Source: Laburnicola sp. R22_1
Lineage: Eukaryota > Ascomycota > Dothideomycetes > Pleosporales > Didymosphaeriaceae
NCBI GenBank assembly: GCA_014281115.1
Contig: JACONQ010000006.1
Coordinates: forward strand, 1,364,001 to 1,428,000
Direction of reading: 5' to 3'
Length of the DNA stretch: 64,000 nt
This document shows, in pieces, positions 33,824-45,299 of this stretch. How positions within the stretch are numbered: the stretch's first letter is position 1; each line of letters opens with the position of its first letter. Made by a program: the position numbers and the translations under genes. The notes under the pieces are model-generated. The model saw only the letters and a list, made by a program, of their open reading frames with translations. It made no database searches and was not told where the DNA came from.

Positions 33824-34327
33824 ACATCTCTTATTCATCATAGGCGGGGGTAAGTTTGTAAGGTTAGGTCCAGCGCGCTGGAATTGAGTGAATTTGGCGC
33901 ACCGAGATTCGCCGCGGCGATCGTTGCATGTTATCTTGCAGAGGTGCGATGACATATATCAAATGACATACTATCTTATTTTGACTGCTCAATATCCCCA
34001 TGCACTTGTTCATTTCTCATAATTCGTGCTATCCATTGGCGTTATACTAGAATAGGCCGCAGTGTATGACCTAGATACTGAATCTTCACGAAATGCGACG
34101 CTCTGAGTGGGAATAACTTGAAAGCCTATCTCTGGAGTACTGTGTTGGATGCTATAAACAAACATCGTGCCAACACGATGTTGCGTGACTTCGACGTTCC
34201 TGACGACGCAACTTCCCTCTTCCCTGACTGCACTGTCACATCATGTTTCACAGATTACAGCACTATATCATCAATGTCTCTCTTCTAGCCCTCGCTACTC
34301 TTAACTCTAAACTTTTACGATACCGGC
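33824..34327. other. intergenic within the small-protein block
   Basis: About 500 bp of AT-rich sequence without supported features; presumed promoter of the next gene. Confidence 0.5.
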
Positions 34328-34954
34328 ATGTCTACCTACGAGACAACTCACCGCGCAAGCCGCCACGACTTTTCTACGTCCACCGGTACAGCTTCTTCGA
34401 TTCCCCACGACCATCAGTCCCGTGGACGCACCCCTATGAACAACGCAGATGACACAGGGGGGATTTTTGATGACGACGCCCCTCGATCTGTACGTGGCCG
34501 TGCCGAGATCGTACCGATCAAGCGCCCACAACGCAACTGGTCCGTAAGCCCACCACGCTGTGCGGCGGAGATGCCACACCCCAACGTGAGCTACCACGAG
34601 CACCGCGACGTGAGCCCCCTAGGATCGCCAACTATCACCCACCCAGTAAGCACTCCAAATCAGCGTGTGAAGGAGGGCCGCCTTCACAATGAGGACATGA
34701 ACAATCATGTACGTTGTCCCCCGTTGGGGAGTCTGTCGAACAGTGTAGCTGAGCTATTTTCCCCCGAGTCTAGCACGTCGATCATGTATAGCCAAGTCAC
34801 TCGAGGCTTCCGGCCTTCGCTACATCCGAGGCATCGAACTGTTGGACAGGTTCGCGAGACATTTACTACGCCGACCAGGCCAGTCGACACTGGCCAGTGG
34901 GCAAACTTCTCTGGGCCTTGGGGTGGAGAGGTGGGAGCGTGGCAACTTTACTAG
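34328..34954 (+). CDS. small orphan protein 2 of VSPL/SANF cluster
   Basis: 208 aa, ATG 34328 (MSTYETTHRASRHDF), Ser/Thr/Arg/Pro-rich and probably disordered, with no signal peptide. It contains NWSVSPP, HRDVSPLGSPTITHP and a diverged C-terminal form of the family signature, GQWANFSGPWGGEVGAW. The last residue is Tyr, as in the two relatives. Single exon. The function is unknown. Confidence 0.6.
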   Translation: MSTYETTHRASRHDFSTSTGTASSIPHDHQSRGRTPMNNADDTGGIFDDDAPRSVRGRAEIVPIKRPQRNWSVSPPRCAAEMPHPNVSYHEHRDVSPLGSPTITHPVSTPNQRVKEGRLHNEDMNNHVRCPPLGSLSNSVAELFSPESSTSIMYSQVTRGFRPSLHPRHRTVGQVRETFTTPTRPVDTGQWANFSGPWGGEVGAWQLY

Positions 34955-35539
34955 TGTTTCTCTTAACGTTTGTTTGAATTGTGGACTACGTATTGACTGG
35001 CGTTAATTAGGATAATTGAACAACATGTAAATTACTGAAATTTAACTTTTGTTATCATACGAACTTATACTATCTTTCTATCAACATAATTCGGATAGTG
35101 AATCAAGCCCTTGAATAAATACTTTGAACTGTGGTCCAAGACAGTAAATCAAACCCAGTTGCTAAGCTTCAGGCAGAAATCATTCTGTAAATTTTGAGTG
35201 TTTGTTCAGACTCAGACATTTGATGCATAGTGTGATACCAAAAAAAAGTAAATACAACTTCTATGTCAACATTATTTAATACTCGCCCCTTATCGCACCC
35301 ATCAGCTCACATTGTTCGAAATAAACACTATATACAATGGCAATATTCCAAACAATTCCTTTGTTCTCCACATTGTGCGTCTTGTCCTTAGGACTGACCA
35401 CCAAACATATATATCTCTTATCAAACTCGAAAATATTCCCAGACCAGAAAACAACTACATTACGACTCCGTTACTACAAAACCAGTAACTACAAAACTAC
35501 AAAACTACACAACTACACAACTACGCAACACAAAAAGGT
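34955..35539. other. intergenic within the small-protein block
   Basis: AT-rich promoter region. It ends in a CA-rich leader with repeated ACTACAAA/ACTACACA units at 35472-35529. No other feature. Confidence 0.5.
35472..35529 (+). repeat. 8-9-bp repeats in a 5' leader
   Basis: Direct repeats ACTACAAA and ACTACACA (about six units), ending 11 bp before the ATG at 35540. The leader is almost without G, so it should be unstructured; this is common upstream of well-translated fungal ORFs. Confidence 0.65.
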
Positions 35540-36157
35540 ATGAACCGACATCGCGAGCCGGCTGCCAAATGGCATCCCTCCGTGGGAAAACAGCCCACGT
35601 ATTCAACTACCGAAAATCGTCGATCTCAAGCACCTCAGCTTGCAGGACAACCCGAGTATCGTAGCCATGCCCACGCTGGCACTCCTTCGCGTTACGATAC
35701 GGTAAGCCCCCTGGCGACCAACACCACAACTCGATCATACCATCCAGACGGGCGTCCTTCACGTCCGGAAACTGACCAGCACAGCGGCAACCCCCGCCCA
35801 CGCTACCCCACCTACAACGACGTAAGTCCCCTTAAGGACAGCGTATCGCGTAGGACGGGCTCCAAAGCAAACAAGCACTCCGACGCACCCTCACGGCACA
35901 GCTCCAACCACTCCGACGTCCTCAACGAAGAGGCCATGTCCCGCGCTAGACAGGAAGCCGCAGAGTTCTACCAGGCTCGGCGGGACATGGCGCAGAAGCA
36001 GCGGGCACTACGTGGTGCCAGCACTGGAGCTGAGGACTCTAATGCTTCTAGTCTTCGGCGACAGTGTGCTGTGCGGCGGCCTCGGAGGACGGAGGGTGAT
36101 TATGGGATGAGTGCTAATTTTAGCGCTGGGGGGCAGGGGGGGTGGGAGAGGTACTGA
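35540..36157 (+). CDS. small orphan protein 3 of VSPL/SANF cluster
   Basis: 205 aa, ATG 35540 (MNRHREPAAKWHPSVG), hydrophilic. It has two VSPL copies (SRYDTVSPLATN and PTYNDVSPLKDS), then a predicted helix (EEAMSRARQEAAEFYQARR), and ends with the signature GMSANFSAGGQGGWERY. This is the clearest relative of the 32479 gene, with GMSANF identical in both. Single exon. No signal peptide, so a secreted effector is unlikely unless exported unconventionally. Confidence 0.62.
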   Translation: MNRHREPAAKWHPSVGKQPTYSTTENRRSQAPQLAGQPEYRSHAHAGTPSRYDTVSPLATNTTTRSYHPDGRPSRPETDQHSGNPRPRYPTYNDVSPLKDSVSRRTGSKANKHSDAPSRHSSNHSDVLNEEAMSRARQEAAEFYQARRDMAQKQRALRGASTGAEDSNASSLRRQCAVRRPRRTEGDYGMSANFSAGGQGGWERY

Positions 36158-36862
36158 GGTCTGGAATGCTCTTGTGCGTCGTGTAATGACGAGCGTGGGG
36201 AGTTTATGGATGGACAAGGATGGTTGAAAAGGAGGCCGCCAAATAGAAATGACAATTTTTTGATCGTGTAAACTTTTTTTTTCTTGTACTGTTAGACTTT
36301 TGTCCTTGGTGATGTTTTACGTTTTCAACTTGCTAACATGGGCGTGCTCCAGATTAAAATTAGTACGCATTCTTCTAGTTCGACTTGACCTTTTACAGAT
36401 GACAAGACGTAACAGCACGACCGACGTTCAACAGCCCAAGTACGTACAAAGCCAAGGGCGCGATTTGGATCGACTACGGTGGTGAGCCTAAGCAGGACTT
36501 AGATTTACTACTCCGACCAAAAGAATGTCCAACTGATCCAATACACACAACTAGCTCGTGCGTCCAAACGAATTAAACATCTTTATTACCTACCAATTCG
36601 ACGGGCTGGAAGATGCGCTCTAAAGCAGACAACATCGCCAGGACGTTACCTACAATTAACCACTTAAACATTCGAAACCCCCGTCACAGCATGTCAACAA
36701 CAGAAAAAAAAAGATCAAATGACGAACCAAACCCAATGAATTATCACAAAGACGTCCAGCGCATCATTACAAACACATGCACAATACAAGCAAGACCCTC
36801 CCCCCTCCCAACCCATCTAAAATCCCACCAACGACCTCTCCTTCGCCTCCCAAAACTCCTCC
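36158..36862. other. intergenic
   Basis: About 700 bp, AT-rich, between the small-protein block and the convergent Pro/Ala-rich gene. No supported feature. Confidence 0.5.
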
Positions 36863-38095
36863 TCAAACCCACACCCCCATCTCAACATCACTATCCGCCC
36901 CACCCACAGCCTTCAACGACCCCACCTGCCACCTCCGCTGCCTCTCCGCAAACAGCTCCCGCGCCTCCTCTTCCGAAATAGGCACCGGTTCGCGCGTCGT
37001 CTTGTCGATGGTGCCCGCAGGGCCGGCTCCGCCTATCATGTAGATGCCCCTGGGATCGTCGTGGAGGGGGTGGAGTGGGTGGGAGGGGTGCGGTGGGGTG
37101 ACGATGTCTGGGGCGAGGGAGAGACGGTGGGGTGGAGGTGCGGGGGGAGCGGGGTTGGGAGGTGAAGATGGAGAGGGGGCTGGGTTTGAGGGTGGGGGTG
37201 GAGTAGGGGAGGGAGAGGGAGATGATTTGGGGCTGGGAGCTGGTGCTGGTGCTGGAGCTGGTGCTGGGATTGGAGCCGGAATTGGCGCTGGAACTGGAGC
37301 ATGCCTGGAAAGATGAGCCAGAGTGGCTTTGTGCCGGTTGACGATAGAAACATGCTGTTTCTTCGAATCCGGACGCGAAGCCCCAGCACGAGGCGTCTTC
37401 CCAACTCGATAAATAAACCTCACATTCTCCGCATAATGCCCGGTCCACCCCGCAAGATCCGCCAGCTCGTTGCTAATCGGAAGAGGACTTGAAATCCGCG
37501 GCGAACGAGCAACAGCTCGGGGCGTAGCAAGCGGTCGCGGAGACGGATTGCTCTCCGGCGACGACTCGAAAACATCCGGCACCGAATCCGGCGCTCTCTT
37601 CCGAGCAAGCGCAATGTTCCGCCGCGTCTTCCTTCTAATCTCAACAGCTTGCTGTCGCTGGTGGGTTGTAGCTCTCCAGCTACGGAACAGAGGCGTGATG
37701 CGGTTGTCAAAAAGTGCACGGGCAAAATGCGTGACGCGGCTGTTGAAAAGCGTGGCAGCAAAGTTGCGGAAAACGGTGGCGTAGGAGTTTGGCCGCGGAT
37801 TTGCAATGGCGTGCTTTTTGCGCGGAGACGGTGAATGGGCTTCGGAGGAAGAAGAAGAGTCATCGTCGCGGCGACGCTTGCCCAGCGAAGAAGATCCGCG
37901 CGGACGCTCATCCTCACGCTCACTACCCTCCTCTTCCTCACCACGCCGTCGCTTACTCGACGACGACCCGGATCCACCACGGAAAGACGAGCCATCCCTC
38001 ACCTTCTGTAAAGTCGGCTGCTTCACCGGTTGATCCTGCTGGAAGATGCTGTTCTCCCACTGTGCCATCTCTTTGAGGCTCTTGGAGCGATTCAT
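36863..38095 (-). CDS. Pro/Ala-rich hypothetical protein
   Basis: 410 aa, ATG 38095 (MNRSKSLKEMAQWENSIF). The N-terminal third is Ser/Arg/Asp/Glu-rich with KRRRGEEEEG and KRRRDDD, probable nuclear signals. Residues about 95-150 are basic and helical. A low-complexity Pro/Ala/Ser section (APVPAPIPAPIPAPAPAP) is encoded by short G/C-rich repeats at about 37200-37300. The C-terminus (RGIYMIGGAGPAGTIDKTT, EEEARELFAERQRRWQVG) looks conserved and helical. No known domain. No intron is required. Confidence 0.6.
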   Translation of the reverse strand: MNRSKSLKEMAQWENSIFQQDQPVKQPTLQKVRDGSSFRGGSGSSSSKRRRGEEEEGSEREDERPRGSSSLGKRRRDDDSSSSSEAHSPSPRKKHAIANPRPNSYATVFRNFAATLFNSRVTHFARALFDNRITPLFRSWRATTHQRQQAVEIRRKTRRNIALARKRAPDSVPDVFESSPESNPSPRPLATPRAVARSPRISSPLPISNELADLAGWTGHYAENVRFIYRVGKTPRAGASRPDSKKQHVSIVNRHKATLAHLSRHAPVPAPIPAPIPAPAPAPAPAPSPKSSPSPSPTPPPPSNPAPSPSSPPNPAPPAPPPHRLSLAPDIVTPPHPSHPLHPLHDDPRGIYMIGGAGPAGTIDKTTREPVPISEEEARELFAERQRRWQVGSLKAVGGADSDVEMGVWV

Positions 38096-39206
38096 TGTAG
38101 TCGGCGAGAAAATCGGCTGGGTGTGTATGTGTAGTTGAATGTAGGTTTTGAGCATATACCGTGAAAGAGGGGACGAGTTTGCGGTTGTTTGCGTTCTCGA
38201 GGAGAAGAGTATAAACAAGGTGTATGTATAGTCGAAGTTGAATATTTGCGTGCAGATGTCGAAGCAGGCAGGAAGAAGAGATGGCGGCTTTCCGTTCGTG
38301 GTGCGGCTGTCTTATCTCGCGAAAGAACAATTGAGACAATGGAGACAATAGAAGAGGTGCGACTGGAGGGAAGACGACAATGACGAACAACAGTACTTCG
38401 CGCCTGAATGAACACCAAACAAAGCGCAGCGCAATCTTTGTTATCGCCACAATTGACCGTCCCAATCCAGATTAGCGCGTACCCAAAATACCGCACTCAT
38501 GGAACATGGCAGTGAAAGAGCGTGTCACGCGATCTCCGATAAGACAAACACCAGACAGACGCACAATTCATTAAAAGCCACATAGCGTTTGGCGAACCTT
38601 AGAAGCGTTGAAACGGACAGTATTCTAGCAAGACCCAATCATCGAAGGGAAAAATATAACAAAGAGCTATCGATATATCGTGATCGGTATTCGACAGCAC
38701 CAACAGTAAAACGTATATAGCAGTTTCCCTTGTCGACTAGGGAAATAAAGGCAGTCTTATTTTATGCCAACATATGAAATCACAAACACCACCGCGTGCC
38801 ACTGAAGGCGAGGGACCAATCTATCTAGAAGGAGGGGTATCAACAGCAAAAACAAAGGAAGAAAAAATACAGCTTCGCTCCACGCGACGCTAATAGAGAC
38901 GGTGAATTCGCACAAACTGGCAGATTAGAGAACCAGAAAATGAAACGATATGTAAGATGCCGACGGGCATAGGGTATCCAGAGATGCAGGCAAAACGCGA
39001 AAATGAAAGTGGTGACAAGAAATGAGAGCAGTTCCGTAACTCCGAGTGCAAGAGGTGAGAGTGCTGATCCCAAGGAAGAAGCGATGCCGCTATACGGGTC
39101 CCGAGGTCAGAAGCAACCATTGCAACTCCACATCCCTCGTGAGCTTCGCGTCACCATATGCGTCGGCGTCTTGGCGGGCACAATAACTGTGAGACACGTG
39201 CGGTGT
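38096..39206. other. intergenic
   Basis: 1.1 kb between two leftward genes: promoter of the Pro/Ala-rich gene on the left, 3' flank of the zinc-finger gene on the right. No gene, RNA or mobile element recognised. Confidence 0.5.
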
Positions 39207-41126
39207 CTACATTCCGTGAGTAGTCGACCCCACAAATCCCGTGGAAAGCCCCATATCCAGCCGCAGGAACCCATTCTGTCCATTATCAATCCCATCCATG
39301 GGCAACATACCGCCAGCGCCTATTCCATTCACATCCATGAGCACGCCAGAGCCCCTTCGACTATTGGCCGCGGAACCCATGTGGCTCGGGTGAGGAGAGA
39401 GCTGCTGATGCATTTGATTTCGGCTCTGGTTCATGTGTTGGCGGGCAGCAGCCCACGCTTGGGCCTGGGCTTGGGCTTGAGCGTGTACCTGAGCCTGTGC
39501 TTGGGCCTGGGCATGTGCCTGTGCCTGGGCGTGAACTTGGGCATGAACCTGCGACTGGAGATGGTCATGCATTTGTCCAGGATGTATGGGTGTTGGTTGG
39601 AGGGGGAGGAGGCGTGCAAGGGCATGGTGCCGCGTAGGCATCTGGGGGTTGCTTGAGGCAGGTACGACCTCGAGGTCGTTGTCCGCGTCGTCGTCCTCGC
39701 CTTCTGCATCGACCTGGTCGCCGCCTGAACCGTTGATGGTTGCAGGAGCTGAGTACGGCGTTTGCTCCAGCTTCACGTTGGAGCCAGGTTGGATTGTCGC
39801 AAAAGGCTGGTTCGGAAGGCTGGCCATCGAACAGCTCCTCGTGCTCGGTATATCTGGCAACGGTTTCTGTGCCGCCATGCCGCTTGAAACGTTCTTGTTG
39901 TCCCGAACAACCGATTTCCACTTCTCGACCAGGCGGTCATAGTCCCAGTTCCGCAGATCCATGCCGTGTTTCCCAAGCTCCTTTACGGTTTCTGTGCCTA
40001 ACGTGAAGGTTATTGGTGACCGCTCCGAACTGCCGGCTACCCATCGGCTTGACTTCAGGTACTCTATCTCTCGCCGAGCATTCTCCAAGTTCAATTCCGC
40101 ATCCCTTCGCAGATCATTGGATCGTGCATAGGACCGCAGTATTTCCACCTGCCAGCACTCCTGCCGCACCTGCTCGGGCTGGCACGCCCAGTGACTGTAC
40201 GCGTCGGCGATATGGCAAAAGAGCTTCTGTGGATCAGGGTCGAAGAGCGGCGGCGTAGGTAGCGGCGAGTTCCTGCCCGAGGACGGGGTGGAATGTGAGC
40301 CGGAGGGATATGCCTGGTTTATCTGCCGCTGTCGTTGGTGTGCCAGCAGCCGTTCGCGGACCTGTCGGTTCAGCGCCTCGAGCTGCTTTTCGCCGGGTGG
40401 GGTTATAGACCAGGACTCGCTGGTAGCAAACGGTGTCGGCGAGAAGAGGGTCGAGGGCGGCGGGAGAAGCTGGAGGCACAGGCTGGGGAAGTTGAGCACG
40501 TACGGGTCGAAGTCGAAGAGCGCGGGGCCTGTTGCTTTTGCGCTGGTTGCACGTTAGCTTCGTCTCCTCTCTGGGAGAAAGCATCTGGCGTACTTGGCCT
40601 CCTTGACGCTCCGCAGCAGCTCCCGCAGCGCGAGCTCGGTCGCTCTGGCCGTGTCTGCATCGTCGGACAAGCTCTGCCGCGACAGATGCCTCCGCACTTC
40701 GGGCGTCTTGGTGCCCGGTGCCCGCGGCATCTGGCCCGTGTGCCCGTTCACGGCTGTCCAGCCGACATCTTTGAACGGCCCAGGCTTCCCGGAGCTCAGT
40801 CCAAACGACTCATCGTCCTCGTGCGAGCTCGGCACAGTCGGCGACGTCCTGCTGTCCATCGAGTGCTTCTTCGCCGGCGTGGCCTCCTTCTTGACATTGC
40901 GCCTGCGGGTGATGCCTCCCCTGAGCTTCTTGATCTCGTCGACCAGATGCACGCCATCCGGCGGCTTTGGGTTCTTGGGGCGGATGTACAGGTCGAGATG
41001 GCGGCCTAGGCTGCTGGAGTTGAAGGCCTGGCCGCAGAAGGGGCAGCTCTTGTCCTTGTGCGACTTGGTCGAGGGCTGGCCGGCAGGAGGGGTACTGGTA
41101 GCTTGAGCTTCCCCGTCCGGTGTCAT
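39207..41126 (-). CDS. conserved fungal zinc-finger-like protein with His/Gln/Ala repeats
   Basis: Exons 41126-40594 and 40542-39207 (intron 40593-40543, GTACGC...ACCAG, 51 nt); 622 aa. The start is the first ATG (MTPDGEAQATS). Near residue 30 is a single zinc-binding-type module, CPFCGQAFNSSSLGRHLDLY, with KNPKPPDG and LRGGITRR after it. A second region (ANAKATGPALFDFDPYVLNF, read across the splice) leads into a helical section with HIADAYSHWACQPEQVRQE. Near 470-520 lies a low-complexity VHAQAQAHAQ tract that is probably length-variable. Likely nuclear. The zinc-finger module looks conserved, but I know of no assigned role. Confidence 0.75.
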
Positions 41127-41489
41127 CGCTCCGGGGGAAAACGAGGGGGCCGCAGCAGAGAAGGCAGGGTGCAGCAACGGACGGCTAAGGCATAATTAAG
41201 ACAGAGGGTGCGTATATGCAGTCGAAAGGCATTGCGAGCACGAGCGAATTTTGGCAGCAAAAGGAGGACGCGCCCGTCCCTCGTCAACATGCTCTCTGCT
41301 GGGATGTGCGTGCTGGCGACGCGTTGCGGCGCGTGCGCGGCGGCTCAGCTTCCGCCCGAGCCCGGGCCAGGCGTCCGTCTCCAACGCTTGGGGCGGGAAC
41401 ACGTCGACCCCCTCAGGGCCCTCACGCCCCTCCCACACCGCTTTCCACGCCCGACCTCGCGTGCAGCGCCGCGCCAATACCTCCGCCAG
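41127..41489. other. intergenic
   Basis: 363 bp between the ABC-F stop and the zinc-finger gene start, both leftward. Presumed promoter; a short frame is open but unsupported. Confidence 0.5.
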
Positions 41490-43966
41490 CTAGCTCTTCC
41501 CCAGCTTCGCTGCTGCCCGCGCCGCCATCTCCTCGTATTGCTCCATGCCGCCCTCGAGCTTCTTCAGCTGGCCCTTGAACAGCCGGCATACCGTTCCCCC
41601 AGACGCCCCCGTCTCCTCCTCCGAGGAGTCATCCGCTTCCTCGTGGGCCTCGGCACCCACCCCTGGCGCTAGCTTATATGGGCTCTCGCCTTCCACCACC
41701 GTCCTATGCATTATGTCAACCCAGCTCCATCGAGCCAGCTGTCCCACATGTTCGGGGCTTACCTCATGAAGAAGCGATCGTGCGTGATGACTAGCAGAGC
41801 CCCGTCGTACTCTCTCAGAGCATTGATGAGGCCCAGGATGCTATCTGCGTCCAGATGCGTTGTGACTTCATCCAGGATAAGTAGCTGTGGTGGCGGCCAG
41901 AGAAGCTTCGCCAGAGCGACTCTGACCTTTTGTCCGCCAGACAGCAGCGCCAGCGGAACGTCTGATGCTGGCTGTCCCTGTAGGCCCAGGCTACCCAACA
42001 CCTGCCTAGCGCTCTTCTCGTCCATGGTCTCGCCACAATGCTCCCTCAGATGTGATAGAGCCGTACTCTGCGGACATGCTACAGCAATGGCGGTAACTTC
42101 CTCAACTGACTGTTGCGAAAAACGACCGAACTTGGCCCGAGCATGTCGAGTAATGGTGCCTGAGGTTGGGGTGAGAGCCATGCTGTCGTCTTCTCCGCTT
42201 CCCACAATCAGCGATACCAGCGTCGTTTTCCCGGAGCCGTTCAAACCTGCCAGGCCTACCCTTTGGCCTGGGTGAATAGTCAAGTCAATGTCATTCAAAA
42301 CAGGGACCTTGCGTCCCGGATAAGCATAGCACACTTTCTCGAGGCTCACAAGAGATCCTGGAAACCGAAGATCCGGAGGCTGCCGTGGAAACGACATCTT
42401 AACGGGAGGGTCGAAGTCCGGAATCTCTATCTCGGCTCGATTCGAAACATGGTACCCGGCAAGATCGCGGTTTAGTTTAAAGCGTCCTCCCTTGAGTCCC
42501 ACCTCGATACCCATTCGCTCGTCGAGCTTCTTTTTGCGGGACGCAGCCTGCTTCAACTTCTTGTCGTCTCCCTTTTCCCTTGCCGCTTTTATATTGTTGG
42601 CCACGGTCTTCTCCATGTGCTTCTTCTGTTTATCTTGCGCATCTTTCATCTTGGTCAGGTGCCGGGCCTTTTTGTAGCGTTCTCGTTCATAAAGACTGAG
42701 GCTCCCACGGAAAGTCTCCAGTGATTGCTGGCGTAGAACGATGAGCTCTTCGGCGACTGCGTCTCCGAAATCTCGATCGTGCGTTGTGATGAGTACGGTA
42801 GCCTTTAGGCTGCGAATGTAATCTTGGAGCCAGATGATGGACGGGAGATCCAGAAAATTGGTTGGTTCGTCCAGCAGCAGAACATCCGCATATTGACAAA
42901 GGGCGCAAGCAAGGTCGCAGCGTGTCTTCCAGCCTCCGGATAGTTCTGATACGGGCTTGTCAATGATTTCATCCTTGAAGCCTAAACCTAACAAGACTCT
43001 CTTTGCTTTGCCTTCGGCCTGCGAAGCGTCCATCATCTCCAAGGCTGCTTGCACGCTCGTGAGCATGTCTGCCGCAGCACGCGTTTCCTCGCTCAAGTCC
43101 GCAGGATCAATATCATGCTCGTCTTGAGTGAGTTTAGATTTCGCCTCTTCGAAACGCTCCTCCAGCTAAAGGGTCGAGTGTCAGTCAACGATAATACTGT
43201 ACAGGACAAAGATTTGAGTGCAGTTAGCCTTGGTATTGCTTATCTTGGGCTAACACATTGTACTCGAGATGTCCCAGTAGTAGAGTCGTGCTGTGCTTCA
43301 AGACTGCGTACCTTGATAAGTTCCTTTCTTGCCAACTTGCCACGTGCACCGCTCCGTCGCTCAGCTACACGATGCGCCTCCTTTAATTGCAGTGCCAATC
43401 GGTCATGGGTTACTTTCCTCGACGCCCTTACCGGTGCCATCGGATCGGTCGAATGCTCAATCGCGTCGCTCAACATCTTTGCTTCCCTAGCATACATCTC
43501 CCTCACCCTATCGCTTCTTACGATATGCTGCAAGACTGTTTCTTCTTCGACCTTCATCCCCGCGAGCTCTTGGTCAACTTCGACTTCCCGCATCTGGCCA
43601 AGAAGCAGTATCTTCGTACTCCACGGAATACCCGGAATGAGACCATCGCCAATGGCCCTGAGCAATGTCGACTTTCCGGTCCCATTGCGACCAACCAGAA
43701 CGTAGTGCCGGGCTTCGACGAGATGGAGAGTAACATGGCTGAGCAGTTCGCGATTCGCCACACTGATGGAGAGGTCTTTGACGAGGATCTTGTTCGATTG
43801 AGTGGGTGGAACACGTACGAATCGGCAGTCTGCAACGTACCTCTTTTGACGCGGGGGCATCGATGGCATCGAGTGCGTATCTTGATTGCTGTGCAGTAAC
43901 CGAGATGTGACCGCCACCCGAGTGCTCTTCGCCTAGTGCGACTGCCTCTTTACCTTTCCGCACCAT
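41490..43966 (-). CDS. ABC-F family ATPase (GCN20/ARB1-like)
   Basis: A soluble twin-ATPase protein of the kind that works on ribosomes (translation control or ribosome assembly), without membrane segments. Four exons: 43966-43841, 43788-43312, 43165-41763 and 41703-41490; introns 52, 146 and 59 nt. The product is 739 aa. First cassette: Walker A GRNGTGKST, signature LSGGWKTR, Walker B LLLDEPTNFLD, then THDRDF. The linker is Lys-rich and helical (KKARHLTKMKDAQDKQKKH). Second cassette: GLNGSGKTT, LSGGQKVR, LILDEVTTHLD, and THDRFFMR completed across the last splice. The C-terminal exon gives an acidic stretch and a helix. The start is ATG 43966 (MVRKGKEAVALG). Which ABC-F subgroup it belongs to is not decided. 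Confidence 0.9.
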
Positions 43967-45299
43967 CGTAAACGCAGTGTAGTCGTTATATTTTCAGATG
44001 GTGACGATTTGAGTAGCCTTGATTGTTCAACACGGGTTCCGGTATTGTAGAGATCTTGGGGTGGATAACAGCAGACGTGGCTGGACGAAAAAGGTTAGCG
44101 CGGGATGAGTCGAAGTGATTCTTAGCAGGCGCAATGTGACGCAAGGCTGAGAAGGTACGTACCTACCTACAGGAAAAAAGTTTCAGTACACACTGCATTA
44201 CCAAGGTTGTCCTGTGTATCGCTCATCCTGGGGTAACATATAGTACTTAGACTTTTGTCCTAGTACTGTAGGTAGCAATGCTCTAAATGAGTACATAGTA
44301 CGTTCGTGGCTGGGTACATACCACGACGGAGATCGGTCCTCTGGTTGTATGAAATATGAACTCACCGAGAGTATGGAATAAATGGTTTATAGAGGCTGGC
44401 TTTCTGGCATGTTGACATTTCTAGAAACTTGGACAACATTCAGCGTCGCGTTTTCGTGTCCTCTGGTTCCTATATACAAGGCAATGTCTGGATTGAGCTA
44501 AAATTTGTAATCGTGAAGCAGTTATGCAAGCTGACAAGGCACTGCTAAGTCAGAGTGAACTATCGGATTCTCTTATCTTCTACACGAAGCTGCGTTTTGT
44601 AGCGGAGTCGATTGAGATATTGATTGCATACGAAGTCCGGGAACAGATAGGTTCACATGTTGCATTGTGCATTGTGTAGCTGATCCGGCTCACCCTGTAA
44701 GTAGAGAATTGGGGAAGGTGTGGTATTGACATCGTTCACAGTCCACCTTAGGAGGTCAATCTTACCCTCGAACTTTGTTACGTGTGGAAAGATTGGTCTC
44801 GTGCAGTTCAGAGGGGAATTGATGGCCTCTCACGAGAGTGGATGATGCCATGGACATATGAAGCCTCAATAGCTCAGCATGCCACGAAGGAAAGAAGCCT
44901 ATCAACAGTCGCCGGACGTAGACAACAACCCATTTAATCAGTCACTACATGTGCAGATGGAACTTAAGTGACTCGAGAATAATTGCCCTGATTCGAGAGT
45001 GAAGGACTCCTCAATTGGGGTGCTTCCACACTGACGAAGCGCACCTTCCTATGAGCTTAGCGATGACTTCATTCACCGCATCACCGCAGAACAACTCCTC
45101 GCCTGCGTCCTTTCACCTCCTTGGCACCCCGCCTCCAGACTATTGTGCTGCCCTAATATTGTGCCGCCCGACCACGCTTTAAATCTGCTCAACACCGTTG
45201 TCCCGCACCTCAACAGCACCTTAACCTCGCATCAACCAGCGCCGACAGACGAAGACATCTACCGCCAAACTAACTATAGGACTATCCAACAATCAGACC
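43967..45299. other. divergent intergenic region
   Basis: 1.33 kb between the ABC-F start and the rightward hypothetical gene. AT content is moderate and there are repeated GTAC/CTACC motifs near 44150-44320. No supported gene or element. Confidence 0.5.
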
